A DNA stretch of 64,000 bases from Clostridiales bacterium (lineage in GTDB: Bacteria > Bacillota > Clostridia > Christensenellales > Borkfalkiaceae). The notes under the pieces are model-generated. The model was given only the letters and a program-made list of their open reading frames with translations. It searched no databases and had not been told where the DNA came from. This document shows positions 23,699 through 33,653 of this stretch, in pieces (the stretch's first letter is position 1; each line of letters opens with the position of its first letter). The stretch spans positions 141,465 to 205,464 of the forward strand of contig SVHW01000001.1 in the NCBI GenBank assembly GCA_015055655.1, written 5' to 3'. Position numbers and translations under genes: made by a program.

Positions 23699-26449
23699 TT
23701 AAAGGAAATTCACTTCCCAAATTCTATCTAACAAACCAGAGTTTGTCGAAGGATTTTGGTTAAGCGTTTTTTCGTCGATAAGATTCTTGTCGTATACGAA
23801 CAAGTCTTCTCTTTGATATACGGGAAGTTCTACCGCAAGTTCCATCAACAAATCCAACGCTTCCGTATAGATTTCAAAACGTTTGCTTTCTACAATCGTT
23901 TCTCTACCTTCGTCAATCTTTACACTCATTTCATCAATAATTTGACGTTCTTGGAAATATTTGCCGGAATTTATGTTGCTTTGTTTATAAATCTCGTCAT
24001 AGCCCCAGTTCTTCGTGCTGGTTGCCGTACTGTCTTTATGATATACTTGGTACATATCAGGGTCGATAGGCGAAGACCAAGCTGCCGCCCATACTTGCAA
24101 TTCACCATTGGAAAGCTTCGTCAACGCTTGAGGGTCCGTTCTTACCGTGATATCAAAACCGCAACGTCTTAAAATACTTGCCGACGCTTGGAACATTGCA
24201 TGTGCAGGGTGGTCGGACGAACCGCCAGCAATCGTGAACGTATAGTCCAACTTTTCGCCGTCGCTGTTCTCAAAAATGCCGTCGCCGTTTCTATCTGCAT
24301 AACCGCATCTCGTCAACTCCGTTTTAATCGCCGCAACCGCTGCATCTTCGTCGTCAATACCCGTTACGTCTACGTCGTTCAAATCGCCATAGTACGTCAA
24401 ATCACCGATTTTATCTTTACCGCCGTCGTAAGCCGTAAGTATCGGTTTCCCGTTCATATCAGGTTCGCCATCGTCATTGAGCGCAGGATAATATAAAGAC
24501 GTCAACGACATCGAACGGTAAATCTTGCTGGAAAGGTTACCGTAATACAATTCGGGTTTGCTCAAATCCATCGTCTTCATAATGATACGGCGAATATTGA
24601 TATCAGGCACGAATTTTGCGTTGATACCTACGTAACCGTAACCGTTCGTTCTATAGTGTTTTTGATTAAGTTTATTGGTGTAATCGTTAAGTTTTTCAAT
24701 GTTCTTCGCGGAAGCGTTGGGCGTACCGAAATGTACCGTACCTGCCGCAAGCGCGTTCATAAGTTGCGCCGAACCGATTACTTGATAACGAAGATATTTA
24801 ATTTTTGCGTTTTCAATTTCTTTGCCTACCGTTTCAAAATAAGGGTTACGCTTATAATATACGACGTTATGTTTCCAGAAGGTATTTTTCGTTACCGCGC
24901 CAGAATCGTATTCGTTACAAGCCATATACGCGCCTGCACCTACGGGCACACCCGTTTTTTCAGGCGTTTGTAATACGCTATCAAAGAAATCTTTTTCACC
25001 AAACGCTACGCCGAAATTCGTCTCGCGGTTCGCTTTTTTATAATAGTCGTCGTATTTACCGCCAACAACGTTGTCGCCGTCACCGTAATAATGCATAGGC
25101 GCTACTGCAAAGGAGAAGTTGTAAATCGCCTTCGGGTCAACGTTATCAATAACGATTTTTAATACGTCGTGGCCATTTGCGTCCAATTTGCTGCCCATCT
25201 TGCCGCCGCTGAAAGAGGTCGTATGATAGGTAGAAATACCGCTGATGTTCTTTACGGGCATACCGTCGGGAGAGTTTTTCAACTCTTCATAATACGCGTC
25301 CAAAAGTTGCGAAGCAATTTCTTCACGAAGCTTATCGCCCGTCGCCCAATATTTAAGCACGTCGTCGTCCATCAAAGACGTATCTTCGTTGACGTAGGAC
25401 TTGTACACCGTATCGATTGCCTTTTGACGCATCGCCTCAAAATATTCGTCCGAGCCTTTTTCAAGCCCCGTAAGCGCAGCTTCCATTTCTGCTTTATACG
25501 TTTCACCAAGGTCGTTATCGCTTGCGTCTTTCTTATCCAACGTCGTAATGTACTTACCGTTTTTGTCCTTCATCGCTTGGTATGTACCGTTGCTTGCCAT
25601 TTCGTATTCGATAGTTACAAGCCCTGCGTTGAAATAATACACCTGCCAATCTTCCGTAAAGGTATATTCGTTTTCATAGCTTTCCAAAGAGCCGAAGTTC
25701 GTCGTCCAATCCGATTCCACTTCTTCTTTGAAAAGTTTCTTTGCAAGCGCAAAGTCCGCGTCTATCATATCTTGGTCTTGCGATAAATAGCCGGAATTAT
25801 TATCCACGCCGCAGTATTTTTCCAATACGTATTGAATACGCATATCCGCAATAGGATAATAACCTTTCTTTTGGTTGGTATTATTATCAGAGCTTGCCGC
25901 AGGGTTTTGCGTACGGTATTGTTGAAGCCCTTGAATCTTCGTCGAATAAATCGTCGCAGAACCCAAATACAACGGGTCAAGATACACGTACAAATTGAAA
26001 AGTACGTCGTCAATCGTCAAATCGTTACCATCGCTGTATTTGATGCCGTTTTTAATAACGAATTCGTATTCCGTTCTCTTCGCTTTCGAACCGCTGGTGG
26101 TTACGTTGCCCGTGCCTTGTTCCGCAGTATCGTACATCGTCACTTTATAATCCAAAGCAACCGTAGCTTCGTTTTCACCGCAGGCAATTTCCCCTTTTTC
26201 GTTCAACGTGAGCATACTAAGCTGTGTTTGCGCCGCAATCGTTACGTCCGTTGCGCTCGTCGCATAAAAAGGATTAAATTTACCGTCCAACGCGTCCGTG
26301 CTTAATACCAACGGTTGCGTTTCAGGGTTGTTTTTTTGCGCGCCGTTTCCGCCGCCACCGCCACTAGGTTCGTCGCCACACGCCACGAGAGAAAGCGCCG
26401 TTAAGGACGCCAATGCAAGGCAAGTAGCTCGTCTAAACATTTTCTTCAT
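23699..26449 (-). CDS. oppA: Oligopeptide-binding lipoprotein OppA-like (SBP family 5)
   Basis: The extracellular solute-binding lipoprotein of the opp system. Residues 1-24 are a signal peptide ending in the lipobox LSLVAC, and a Gly-rich linker follows. SBP_bac_5 motifs include the typical C-terminal half (INIRRIIMKTMDLSKPELYYG, LQVWAAAWSSPIDPDMYQVYHKDS). At 916 residues it is much larger than the usual 530-600. The extra sequence is an Asp/Lys/Tyr-rich insertion at about residues 200-420, which may enlarge the binding pocket or shield it. GGAGG precedes the ATG. It follows a second lipoprotein gene by 35 bp. Confidence 0.9.
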   Translation of the reverse strand: MKKMFRRATCLALASLTALSLVACGDEPSGGGGGNGAQKNNPETQPLVLSTDALDGKFNPFYATSATDVTIAAQTQLSMLTLNEKGEIACGENEATVALDYKVTMYDTAEQGTGNVTTSGSKAKRTEYEFVIKNGIKYSDGNDLTIDDVLFNLYVYLDPLYLGSATIYSTKIQGLQQYRTQNPAASSDNNTNQKKGYYPIADMRIQYVLEKYCGVDNNSGYLSQDQDMIDADFALAKKLFKEEVESDWTTNFGSLESYENEYTFTEDWQVYYFNAGLVTIEYEMASNGTYQAMKDKNGKYITTLDKKDASDNDLGETYKAEMEAALTGLEKGSDEYFEAMRQKAIDTVYKSYVNEDTSLMDDDVLKYWATGDKLREEIASQLLDAYYEELKNSPDGMPVKNISGISTYHTTSFSGGKMGSKLDANGHDVLKIVIDNVDPKAIYNFSFAVAPMHYYGDGDNVVGGKYDDYYKKANRETNFGVAFGEKDFFDSVLQTPEKTGVPVGAGAYMACNEYDSGAVTKNTFWKHNVVYYKRNPYFETVGKEIENAKIKYLRYQVIGSAQLMNALAAGTVHFGTPNASAKNIEKLNDYTNKLNQKHYRTNGYGYVGINAKFVPDINIRRIIMKTMDLSKPELYYGNLSSKIYRSMSLTSLYYPALNDDGEPDMNGKPILTAYDGGKDKIGDLTYYGDLNDVDVTGIDDEDAAVAAIKTELTRCGYADRNGDGIFENSDGEKLDYTFTIAGGSSDHPAHAMFQASASILRRCGFDITVRTDPQALTKLSNGELQVWAAAWSSPIDPDMYQVYHKDSTATSTKNWGYDEIYKQSNINSGKYFQERQIIDEMSVKIDEGRETIVESKRFEIYTEALDLLMELAVELPVYQREDLFVYDKNLIDEKTLNQNPSTNSGLLDRIWEVNFL

Positions 26450-26484
26450 AATATATCCTCCGATTTTTTTCCTAAATTAATTGA

Positions 26485-27744
26485 TTATAACTGTTGTCCA
26501 TTTTTAAGCACGACAAGCGAAGCGTTTTGGTCTAAGGTTACGTCTAAACCGTTATCCCAATTTTCCTGGTCGGTTTCTCCCGTTCCAAAGAATACGTGCT
26601 CTTTATGCCACTCGTCAAACTTCAACATATTATTTACTTTTGCATTATCGTTGAGTGTTATATCCAACGTAACAGTTCCTTTAAAACGCACGTTATTTAA
26701 CTTTGCCCCGTCTGCGATAGACGAACTAAAGATATACGCCTCTACATACGAATTTTCAAGCGCTTCAAATTTGAACGTAAAATTTTCAAATATTACGTTT
26801 TCAATTTTTGCATCTTTGGAAATCTCACCAAGGAAGGCGCTCTTTCCGCTGTTCGTGCTTAACTTTCCACCGTTAATAGTAAGGTTTTTAATCGTATACC
26901 CGTTGCCTTGGAAATTAGCATAGAAATTAGACGTTGCCGTCATCGTCACGTTGGTACAATCAATATCGTTTGCCAAATAATACTGTCTGGTATCTTTAAA
27001 GGAAAGCATAGTTTGAATATCCGTCGCTTTCCGCAAAATCTGCCAATCGCCTTTGATGTATTTCAAATATATATCCGTATTAGCGTCCGTTTTTACAAGC
27101 GGCCATTCTACTTCCGTCGTGCACTCGGCATCCATATAATACGCAAAACCCGTATATCCCGTAGCCGTAGGCATATCGTCTTCATCTGCCTCGAATTCCC
27201 CTTCGCTGTCAAACGAGTGGATTTTCAAAACTTCGCCGTTTTGTATTACTTTATCTTCCTTTTTCTCTTCAATGATAAAAGGTGCGTCAGCGGTAATTTC
27301 ATCGCAAACCAAATGTACGTAGACGGAAATTTCACGTTCCCATTTCGCATATAAAACGATATCGACGTTGCTGAGTTGTTGCGAGAAATCAAACGGCTCT
27401 TCTTTCAAAACGACGTTGCCGTTTTCGTCAGGACCAGATTCCGCCTCGAACCAACCTATAAAATCGTAACCACCTCTTATCGGCATATCAATCGCATTGA
27501 TTTTAGGTTTATCCGGTGTAAGGTTTAACGCCTTGCTTCCGTTGGTGTAATACAGCGTTTGTTTTGTTTTACCCGTATTTTTTCCAAATTCGGCAGGATT
27601 TTCCAAACAATAAGTTACACTTACGTCCAAATTATGTTCCGCACGATGTTCGTCAAGCGTTTTAGGTCCACACCCCACCAATAAAAGCAGAGATGCTACC
27701 ACAGCCAAAAACGCGATTAATTTCCACTTAAAACGTTTTCTCAT
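26485..27744 (-). CDS. Surface lipoprotein with InlB-type repeats and a GLUG-like beta-solenoid region
   Basis: The 419-residue protein has a signal peptide and lipobox (SLLLLVGC at about residue 25). Next is an InlB/Listeria-Bacteroides repeat (GYDFIGWFEAE ... VLYAKWE) at about residues 85-135, and a second divergent copy at about 140-240. Residues about 245-400 have beta-helix rungs (NFQGNGYTIKNLTINGGKL, AKIENVIFENFTF, AKLNNVRFKGTV). It is likely an adhesin or an accessory capture protein, as it is the first gene of the opp operon. ATG at 27744 is preferred because AAAAGG lies 9 nt upstream; the ATG at 27753 abuts it. Confidence 0.8.
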   Translation of the reverse strand: MRKRFKWKLIAFLAVVASLLLLVGCGPKTLDEHRAEHNLDVSVTYCLENPAEFGKNTGKTKQTLYYTNGSKALNLTPDKPKINAIDMPIRGGYDFIGWFEAESGPDENGNVVLKEEPFDFSQQLSNVDIVLYAKWEREISVYVHLVCDEITADAPFIIEEKKEDKVIQNGEVLKIHSFDSEGEFEADEDDMPTATGYTGFAYYMDAECTTEVEWPLVKTDANTDIYLKYIKGDWQILRKATDIQTMLSFKDTRQYYLANDIDCTNVTMTATSNFYANFQGNGYTIKNLTINGGKLSTNSGKSAFLGEISKDAKIENVIFENFTFKFEALENSYVEAYIFSSSIADGAKLNNVRFKGTVTLDITLNDNAKVNNMLKFDEWHKEHVFFGTGETDQENWDNGLDVTLDQNASLVVLKNGQQL

Positions 27745-27778
27745 TACGTACATCCTTTTAAGTTAATCTTTTCGATTG

Positions 27779-27806
27779 GTCATAATCCCCCAATTTCGAT
27801 TATGAC
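27779..27806 (-). promoter_or_regulatory. Operator or leader hairpin of the opp operon
   Basis: A perfect 9-bp inverted repeat GTCATAATC/GATTATGAC around a 10-nt loop lies just after the predicted transcription start. No U-run follows. It could be a repressor site or a 5' stabilising hairpin. Confidence 0.55.
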
Positions 27807-27815
27807 ACAATTATT

Positions 27816-27844
27816 ATTGTATCGTAATTTCAAACTTTTGTCAA
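27816..27844 (-). promoter_or_regulatory. Promoter of the opp operon
   Basis: On the minus strand TTGACA (27839-27844), 17 nt, TACAAT (27816-27821). The same-strand genes downstream, from the lipoprotein to oppF, have short gaps and no terminator. Confidence 0.8.
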
Positions 27845-27908
27845 TCGTTCTTTTATCAAATCTATAAATTTATTACCTTATTTTATAAATTATTTCCTTA
27901 TAATATAT

Positions 27909-27937
27909 AAGCGTCCACGCCGACTGCGTGAACGCTT
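27909..27937. terminator. Weak hairpin after hisIE
   Basis: The inverted repeat AAGCGT..ACGC/GCGT..ACGCTT lies 14 bp past the hisIE stop. The minus-strand tail is A/U mixed rather than a clean U-run, so termination is plausible but not strong. Confidence 0.4.
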
Positions 27938-27950
27938 TTAATAAATTTCC

Positions 27951-28601
27951 TTATTTTGTCATTTTCTCTTGTTTGACTTTATGGTCGATTACGTGACGGG
28001 ACGCAAGTTCATCTCTTACCTCGTCAAGCGTAATTCCGTTTTCCACCATCATTACCATTACGTGATAAGCAAGGTCTGCAATCTCATATATCGTTTCCTT
28101 CTTATCTTGCGCTTTCGCCGCGATGATAACTTCCGTACACTCTTCGCCAATCTTTTTTAAGATTTTATCCAACCCCTTTTCAAAAAGATACGTCGTATAA
28201 GAGCCTTGCGGTTTTTCTTCTTTTCTGCCAATCAACAACTCGTACAACCCACGCAAACTAAATTCGTGTTTTTCTTCGTTGATATATACGGGTTGGAAAA
28301 AACAGCTTTCTGCGCCCGTATGGCACGCAGGTCCGTCCTTTTCCACCTTAATAACAAGCGCGTCTTTATCACAATCCGCAGTGATTGACGTAACGTGTTG
28401 ATAATTTCCACTCGTTTCCCCTTTCAACCAAAGCGTTTGACGGCTTCTGCTCCAAAAACAAGTACAACCCTTTTCCAAGGTGATTTGCAAACTTTCTCTG
28501 TTCATATACGCAAGCGTCAATACTTCCCCTGATTTTGCGTCTACTACAATTGCGGGAATAAGCCCGTTGACATCAAATTTTAATTCTTCTACGTTTACCA
28601 T
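27951..28601 (-). CDS. hisI: HisIE: phosphoribosyl-AMP cyclohydrolase / phosphoribosyl-ATP pyrophosphatase
   Basis: A bifunctional histidine enzyme for steps 2 and 3. Residues about 1-110 are HisI, with the zinc and active-site cysteines in [28 protein letters not shown] and [13 protein letters not shown]. Residues about 115-205 are HisE ([28 protein letters not shown]). The 216-residue length is normal for the fusion. It is the last gene of the ser-his operon, 17 bp after hisF, and follows the pathway gene order common in Clostridia. Confidence 0.96.
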   Translation of the reverse strand: MVNVEELKFDVNGLIPAIVVDAKSGEVLTLAYMNRESLQITLEKGCTCFWSRSRQTLWLKGETSGNYQHVTSITADCDKDALVIKVEKDGPACHTGAESCFFQPVYINEEKHEFSLRGLYELLIGRKEEKPQGSYTTYLFEKGLDKILKKIGEECTEVIIAAKAQDKKETIYEIADLAYHVMVMMVENGITLDEVRDELASRHVIDHKVKQEKMTK

Positions 28602-28618
28602 CTTTTTTCTCCATATTC

Positions 28619-29377
28619 TTATAAGCGAACGGTGATACCGTTGGCTTTTAACGTTTGTTTTAAATCGGGAATTGCTATTTCACCGAAATGGAACACCGAC
28701 GCCGCCAAACCTGCGTCCACCGTCGGGACTTGCTGAAACAATTCAACAAAATGATTTTTTGAACCTGCACCACCCGAAGCGATGACAGGAACGTCAACTG
28801 CGTTGCACACAAGCTGTAAAAGTTCGATATCAAAACCGTTCTTTACCCCGTCGGTATCCATTGAATTGACAACGACTTCGCCAGCGCCTTCACCAACGCA
28901 GCGCACTATCCAGGGAATAGCGTCCATCCCCGTATCTTCTCTGCCACCTTTTGCAAAGACGTGGAATTTGCCGTTAACGCGCTTGATATCCGCAGAAATA
29001 ACTACGCATTGGTTCCCATATTTTTTCGCCGCTTCTTGAATTAACAACGGATTGGATATCGCGCCGGAATTTACGCTTACTTTATCAGCGCCACAAGAAA
29101 GCACCCTTTCAAAATCCGCCGTGGAACGGATACCACCGCCAACCGTCAGCGGAATAAATACGTTTTTTGCAACTTCCGTTAACACGTCGGTAAACAGTTT
29201 TCTCCCTTCTGCCGAAGCGGTAATATCGTAAAAAACCAGTTCGTCTGCGCCGTTGTCCGAATAAAATTTAGCCAAATCAATCGGCGAAGCAACGTCTTTT
29301 AATTTTTCAAAATTAACGCCCTTTACCACTTTGCCGTCTTTCACGTCTAAGCAAGGGATAATACGCTTGGTAATCAT
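28619..29377 (-). CDS. hisF: Imidazole glycerol phosphate synthase cyclase subunit HisF
   Basis: The 252-residue TIM-barrel synthase converts PRFAR and ammonia to IGP and AICAR. It begins [20 protein letters not shown] and holds the two phosphate-binding repeats ([18 protein letters not shown]). The catalytic aspartates are in PCLDV and VVNSMDTDG. It overlaps hisA by 4 bp. The AICAR produced is the substrate of PurH, encoded at 45517-47058. Confidence 0.97.
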   Translation of the reverse strand: MITKRIIPCLDVKDGKVVKGVNFEKLKDVASPIDLAKFYSDNGADELVFYDITASAEGRKLFTDVLTEVAKNVFIPLTVGGGIRSTADFERVLSCGADKVSVNSGAISNPLLIQEAAKKYGNQCVVISADIKRVNGKFHVFAKGGREDTGMDAIPWIVRCVGEGAGEVVVNSMDTDGVKNGFDIELLQLVCNAVDVPVIASGGAGSKNHFVELFQQVPTVDAGLAASVFHFGEIAIPDLKQTLKANGITVRL

Positions 29378-30087
29378 CTCGCCACCTCTATCGCCTCTTT
29401 TAAGTTAATTGCGCCGATATAATACGCCTTGCCAATGATTGCGCCGTAAACACCGTTCGAGGCGAGTTTTTTAACGTCTTCCGTAGAAGATACCCCACCC
29501 GAAGCGATAATTTGCAAATCATACTTATCCGTCAACTCTTTATACAAGCCGTGGTTTGCGCCTTTCATCGCGCCGTCTTTAGAAACGTCCGTACAAATTA
29601 CGGTTTTAACGCCCAACGATTGCATCTTTTCCAAAAAAGAATACACGTCGTATTGCGATTTTTCCAACCAACCTTTTATAGCCACTTTGCCGTCTGCAAT
29701 ATCCGCGCCCACGGCTATCTTTTCCCCGTATTTAGAAACAGCTTCTTTTAAAAACGCCTCGTCGGTAACGGCAGCCGTGCCTAAAATAACGCGACTTGCC
29801 CCTGCAGCAACGTATTTTTCTATTGTATCCATCGTGCGGATACCACCGCCAATTTCTACAAACAAGCCCGTTTCGTCAACGATTTTACGCACGATATCCA
29901 TATGCGTAGGAATCCCCAATTTTGCGCCCGCCAAATCAACCACGTGGATTTGTTTGGCGCCTTCTTCCTTAAACGCGCGCGCAACCTCAACGGGATTTTC
30001 ATTGTATACCGTCATTTGCGCATAATCGCCTTTGTACAAGCGTACTGCCTTGTTGTCATACAAATCAATTGCAGGAAAAATCTTCAT
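29374..30087 (-). CDS. hisA: ProFAR isomerase HisA
   Basis: Catalyses the Amadori rearrangement of ProFAR to PRFAR. The 237-residue TIM barrel has the catalytic Asp in MKIFPAIDLYDNKAVRLYKGD, VEIGGGIRTMD, the second catalytic Asp in VICTDVSKDGAMKG, and IASGGVSS. It starts 3 bp after the hisH stop and overlaps hisF by 4 bp, so it is tightly coupled. Confidence 0.97.
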   Translation of the reverse strand: MKIFPAIDLYDNKAVRLYKGDYAQMTVYNENPVEVARAFKEEGAKQIHVVDLAGAKLGIPTHMDIVRKIVDETGLFVEIGGGIRTMDTIEKYVAAGASRVILGTAAVTDEAFLKEAVSKYGEKIAVGADIADGKVAIKGWLEKSQYDVYSFLEKMQSLGVKTVICTDVSKDGAMKGANHGLYKELTDKYDLQIIASGGVSSTEDVKKLASNGVYGAIIGKAYYIGAINLKEAIEVAR

Positions 30088-30090
30088 CTC

Positions 30091-30702
30091 TTAATCCTTT
30101 TGTTCTATAAACGCCCGTAAAATACGTAATCCCACTTCGCCGCTTTTTTCGGGATGGAATTGGCAGCCCAGCACGTTATCCTTTCCTATCGCCGCCGTTA
30201 ATTCCTTATCGTATTCCGTCGTGGCAATTACGTCTTGACAATCCGTCGCGTGGTACGAGTGCACAAAGTATGCGTGGTCGCCTTCCTTAAGATACTTAAA
30301 TAAAAAATGTTCTTTGGGAAAATGCAACCCGTTCCAACCAATATGCGGAATTTTCAAATCGGGCGCAACGTAACCTTTGATTGGCGTTACGTTACCTGCT
30401 ATTAAGCCAAGCCCTTCGTGACAGCCGTACTCAAAACTCTTATCCAACAGCAGTTGCATACCCAAACAAATGCCCATCATATATTTACCGGATTTTGCCT
30501 GCGCCTTTACAACGTCTCCCAAACCCGTTTCACGAAGTTTTTTCGCCGCATCCTCAAACGCGCCTACGCCGGGCAATATAATTTTCCGCGCATTTTCTAT
30601 TACGCTTTTTTCCGACGTGACCGTTACGTCCGCGCCTATTTTTTTGAAGGACGAGCAAAGAGAAAATAAATTCCCTACCCCGTAATCCACAATGGCAATC
30701 AT
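30091..30702 (-). CDS. hisH: Imidazole glycerol phosphate synthase glutaminase subunit HisH
   Basis: A class I glutamine amidotransferase supplying ammonia to HisF. The 203-residue protein keeps the full triad: nucleophile Cys in MGICLGMQLLLD, and His and Glu in GCQFHPEKSGEVG. The oxyanion motif PGVGAFEDA is present. This intact triad contrasts with the degraded CarA site in the same window and rules out a general loss of glutaminase chemistry in this genome. Confidence 0.97.
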   Translation of the reverse strand: MIAIVDYGVGNLFSLCSSFKKIGADVTVTSEKSVIENARKIILPGVGAFEDAAKKLRETGLGDVVKAQAKSGKYMMGICLGMQLLLDKSFEYGCHEGLGLIAGNVTPIKGYVAPDLKIPHIGWNGLHFPKEHFLFKYLKEGDHAYFVHSYHATDCQDVIATTEYDKELTAAIGKDNVLGCQFHPEKSGEVGLRILRAFIEQKD

Positions 30703-30711
30703 AAAAACTCC

Positions 30712-31302
30712 TTATAAAATCCCTTTCGTCGAGGGAATTTGATGCGCCCTATTCATATCGATAGCCGTCGCCATAGCCAACGCGCGCGCCACCGCTTTAA
30801 ACGTGCCTTCTATAATATGGTGCGCGTTTTTACCAGCGAGTTGTTTCACGTGCAACGTGATTTTAGCTTCACGAACAAACGCAAGCCAAAATTCTTCACA
30901 CAGCTCGCAATCAAAATCACCCACTTTTTCAAAGGCAAATTGCAAATCTATCGCCGCAAAATCTCTCCCAGACAAATCAACTGCTGCCATAATCAACGTT
31001 TCGTCCATAGGCAACACGATATCACCATAACGCGTAACGCCGCGTTTTTCGCCAACCGCCTCTGCAAAAGCCTTCCCTAACGCAATACCAATATCTTCCG
31101 TCGTATGGTGATAATCTACCTCCACGTCACCCTTGCAACGCACCGTTAAATCGTAATTGGCGTGTTTTGCAAATAACGTAAGCATATGGTCGAGAAAACC
31201 GCAACCGCTGTCAATCTCGCTCTTGCCCTCGCCATCTAAATTTAATCGTAATAAAATATCCGTTTCACCCGTTTTTCTAACGATTTCACTTACTCTTCTC
31301 AT
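30712..31302 (-). CDS. hisB: Imidazoleglycerol-phosphate dehydratase HisB
   Basis: The 196-residue monofunctional dehydratase has the metal-binding duplicated motifs (GFLDHMLTLFAKHANYDL, YHHTTEDIGIALGKA and later AGKNAHHIIEGTFKAVARAL). There is no histidinol phosphatase domain, so the phosphatase must be elsewhere. The predicted start overlaps the end of hisC by 17 bp. Confidence 0.96.
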   Translation of the reverse strand: MRRVSEIVRKTGETDILLRLNLDGEGKSEIDSGCGFLDHMLTLFAKHANYDLTVRCKGDVEVDYHHTTEDIGIALGKAFAEAVGEKRGVTRYGDIVLPMDETLIMAAVDLSGRDFAAIDLQFAFEKVGDFDCELCEEFWLAFVREAKITLHVKQLAGKNAHHIIEGTFKAVARALAMATAIDMNRAHQIPSTKGIL

Positions 31303-32365
31303 TTTCCTTCTCCTTTAATATCTGTTCCACACAGAAAAGAAACGCTTCCATTTGCTTCTTCGTACCAATCGTTACGCGGTTAAACTCACTAATACGTTCC
31401 CCGTTAAAATGTCTAACGAGCACGCCTTTTTCTTTCAATTTTTCGTATAACTCCTTTCCGCCAATCTTTCTCGATTTAATAAATAAGAAATTCGTTTTTG
31501 AGTTTAACACCGTAAACCCAAGCCTCGTCAATCTATCCGCAGTAAAAGCACGAGTGTTGCAAATTTCTTTGCATTTCTTATCGAAATACGCCTGCTGACA
31601 TAACGCTTCGCGCCCTGCTTCCATCGTCATACGATTGACGTTATACGGATTGGTAGAATACTTTATTGCGTTTAAATCGGCAAGCAATTGTTCGTTTGCA
31701 AAGCCAAACCCTAGCCGTGCCCCTGCCAAGCTTCTTGATTTTGAAAAAGTTTGCGTAACCAAAAGATTATCGTATTTTTCAATCAAATCTACGCAACTTT
31801 CCCCACCAAAATCTACGTACGCCTCGTCGATAACCACTACGTTATTGGGATTGGAACGAATTATTTCCTCAATTTCCGGCTTGGAAAGCGCCAAGCCAGT
31901 TGGCGCATTAGGGTTTGCAATAAATACCGTAGCGTTAACGCCGCAGTAATCGCGATAGTCTATCGAAAAATCGTCCTTTAACGGAATCGTCCTATAAGGA
32001 ACGCCGTGTAAATCCGCAAAAACGGAATAAAAACCGTAGGTAATATCCGCAAATACCGCAGGCGTATCTTTATCGCAAAACGCCATAAACGCGAAATTTA
32101 AAATCTCGTCCGAACCGTTCGTTGGCAGAATTTGCGTCTTTTTCACGCCGTAAATTTGCGCGGCTTTCTCCACGAGCGCGCCACACGTCGGGTCAGAATA
32201 CAAATTGCATTTCAACGACTGTTCACGCACCGCTTTTACAACCGATTTCGGCGGCGGAAAAGGCGATTCATTGGTATTCAGTTTTATATATCGCATATCC
32301 TTGGGTTGTTCCCCGGGTATGTATGGCTGAAGCGCCGTGTATTTTTTACTGAAAAAACGACTCAT
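31286..32365 (-). CDS. hisC: Histidinol-phosphate aminotransferase HisC
   Basis: The 359-residue class I/II PLP aminotransferase begins with LNTNESPFPPPKSV. It has NPNAPTGLALSKPEI, VIDEAYVDFGG and the PLP-binding lysine in TQTFSKSRSLAGARLGFG. It converts imidazole acetol phosphate to histidinol phosphate. The start abuts the hisD stop at 32365 (one-base overlap). Confidence 0.96.
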   Translation of the reverse strand: MSRFFSKKYTALQPYIPGEQPKDMRYIKLNTNESPFPPPKSVVKAVREQSLKCNLYSDPTCGALVEKAAQIYGVKKTQILPTNGSDEILNFAFMAFCDKDTPAVFADITYGFYSVFADLHGVPYRTIPLKDDFSIDYRDYCGVNATVFIANPNAPTGLALSKPEIEEIIRSNPNNVVVIDEAYVDFGGESCVDLIEKYDNLLVTQTFSKSRSLAGARLGFGFANEQLLADLNAIKYSTNPYNVNRMTMEAGREALCQQAYFDKKCKEICNTRAFTADRLTRLGFTVLNSKTNFLFIKSRKIGGKELYEKLKEKGVLVRHFNGERISEFNRVTIGTKKQMEAFLFCVEQILKEKENEKSK

Positions 32366-33642
32366 TATTTATCTTCCTTAAAACGTATCGTCGCGCTATT
32401 TGCGTGTGCCTGCAATCCTTCTCGGTTTGCGAACACCGAGATTTTATCCGCCACTTCGCAAAGCGCTTCTTTCGTGTAGTACGTAAATTGGGATTTCTTT
32501 ACAAAATCGTCCACCGATAACGGTGAAGAAAACCGTGCCGTTCCGCTAGTGGGCAAAGTGTGGTTAGGACCGGCAAAATAATCCCCCAACGCCTCGGGAC
32601 AATATTTACCCATAAAAATCGAACCGGCGTGTTTTACTTTATCCAAATAATCAAACGGGTTATCTACGCACAATTCTAAATGCTCCGGCGCAATTTCGTT
32701 TGCAATATCAATCGCGGCAAGCAAGTTATCCGCAACGATAATTTTGCCATTATCGTCTATAGATTTTCTCGCAATTTCGCTGCGCAATAACGTAGGGATT
32801 TGTTCTTCCAAAGCCTTGGATACGGCAACCGCAAAATCCATACTGTCCGTAACGAGTACCGCGCTTGCCATCTTATCGTGCTCTGCTTGCGAAAGTAAAT
32901 CTGCCGCAATATATTTAGGATTATTGGTAGCGTCTGCCACCACCAAAATTTCGCTTGGTCCTGCTATCATATCTATGGACACAGCGCCGAACACCTGTTT
33001 TTTCGCCTCAGCCACAAACGCATTGCCGGGGCCTACGATTTTATCAACTTTGGGCACGCTTTCCGTGCCGTACGCCAAAGCAGCAATCGCTTGCGCGCCA
33101 CCAATTTTAAAAATTCTATCCACGCCAGCCACTTTTGCCGCCGTTAAAATATCAGGATTGACGTCACCCGTTTTTGTGGGAGTTACCATTACGATTTCAC
33201 CACAACCCGCAATTTTTGCAGGAATCGCGTCCATCAGCACGGTAGAAGGATACGCTGCCGTACCGCCGGGAACGTATAACCCAACCTTCTCTATCGGCGT
33301 AATTTTTTGTCCAATAACCACGCCGTTCTTTTTTTCAATTTTAAAACCGTCGCGAACTTGTTTGGCGTGGAACGCACGGATATTGTCTGCCGCTTCTTCC
33401 AAAATAGCCACAAACGACGCATCCGCGTTTTTATACGCCTCTTCAATTTCCGTCTTTGATACTTCCAGCGAATTTAACGTGACGCCGTCAAATTTTTCAG
33501 CGTAAGCTTTTAACGCCTTATCACCATTGTTCTTTACGTCCGCCAAGATATCTGCAACGATGCCCTCTACGTTCACCGTAGGCGTAACTCTTGCAAAAAT
33601 CTCTTCGGGCGAAACTTCGCCGTATCTATAAATTTTAATCAT
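32365..33642 (-). CDS. hisD: Histidinol dehydrogenase HisD
   Basis: The 425-residue zinc enzyme oxidises histidinol to histidine in two NAD-linked steps. Signature segments include PGGTAAYPSTVLMDAIPAKIAG, KIVGPGNAFVAEAKKQVFG, DMIAGPSEILVVAD, and the zinc and catalytic residues in SQAEHDKMASAVL and EHLEL. It lies between hisG (11 bp) and hisC (one-base overlap). Confidence 0.97.
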   Translation of the reverse strand: MIKIYRYGEVSPEEIFARVTPTVNVEGIVADILADVKNNGDKALKAYAEKFDGVTLNSLEVSKTEIEEAYKNADASFVAILEEAADNIRAFHAKQVRDGFKIEKKNGVVIGQKITPIEKVGLYVPGGTAAYPSTVLMDAIPAKIAGCGEIVMVTPTKTGDVNPDILTAAKVAGVDRIFKIGGAQAIAALAYGTESVPKVDKIVGPGNAFVAEAKKQVFGAVSIDMIAGPSEILVVADATNNPKYIAADLLSQAEHDKMASAVLVTDSMDFAVAVSKALEEQIPTLLRSEIARKSIDDNGKIIVADNLLAAIDIANEIAPEHLELCVDNPFDYLDKVKHAGSIFMGKYCPEALGDYFAGPNHTLPTSGTARFSSPLSVDDFVKKSQFTYYTKEALCEVADKISVFANREGLQAHANSATIRFKEDK

Positions 33643-33653
33643 ATCAACACCTG

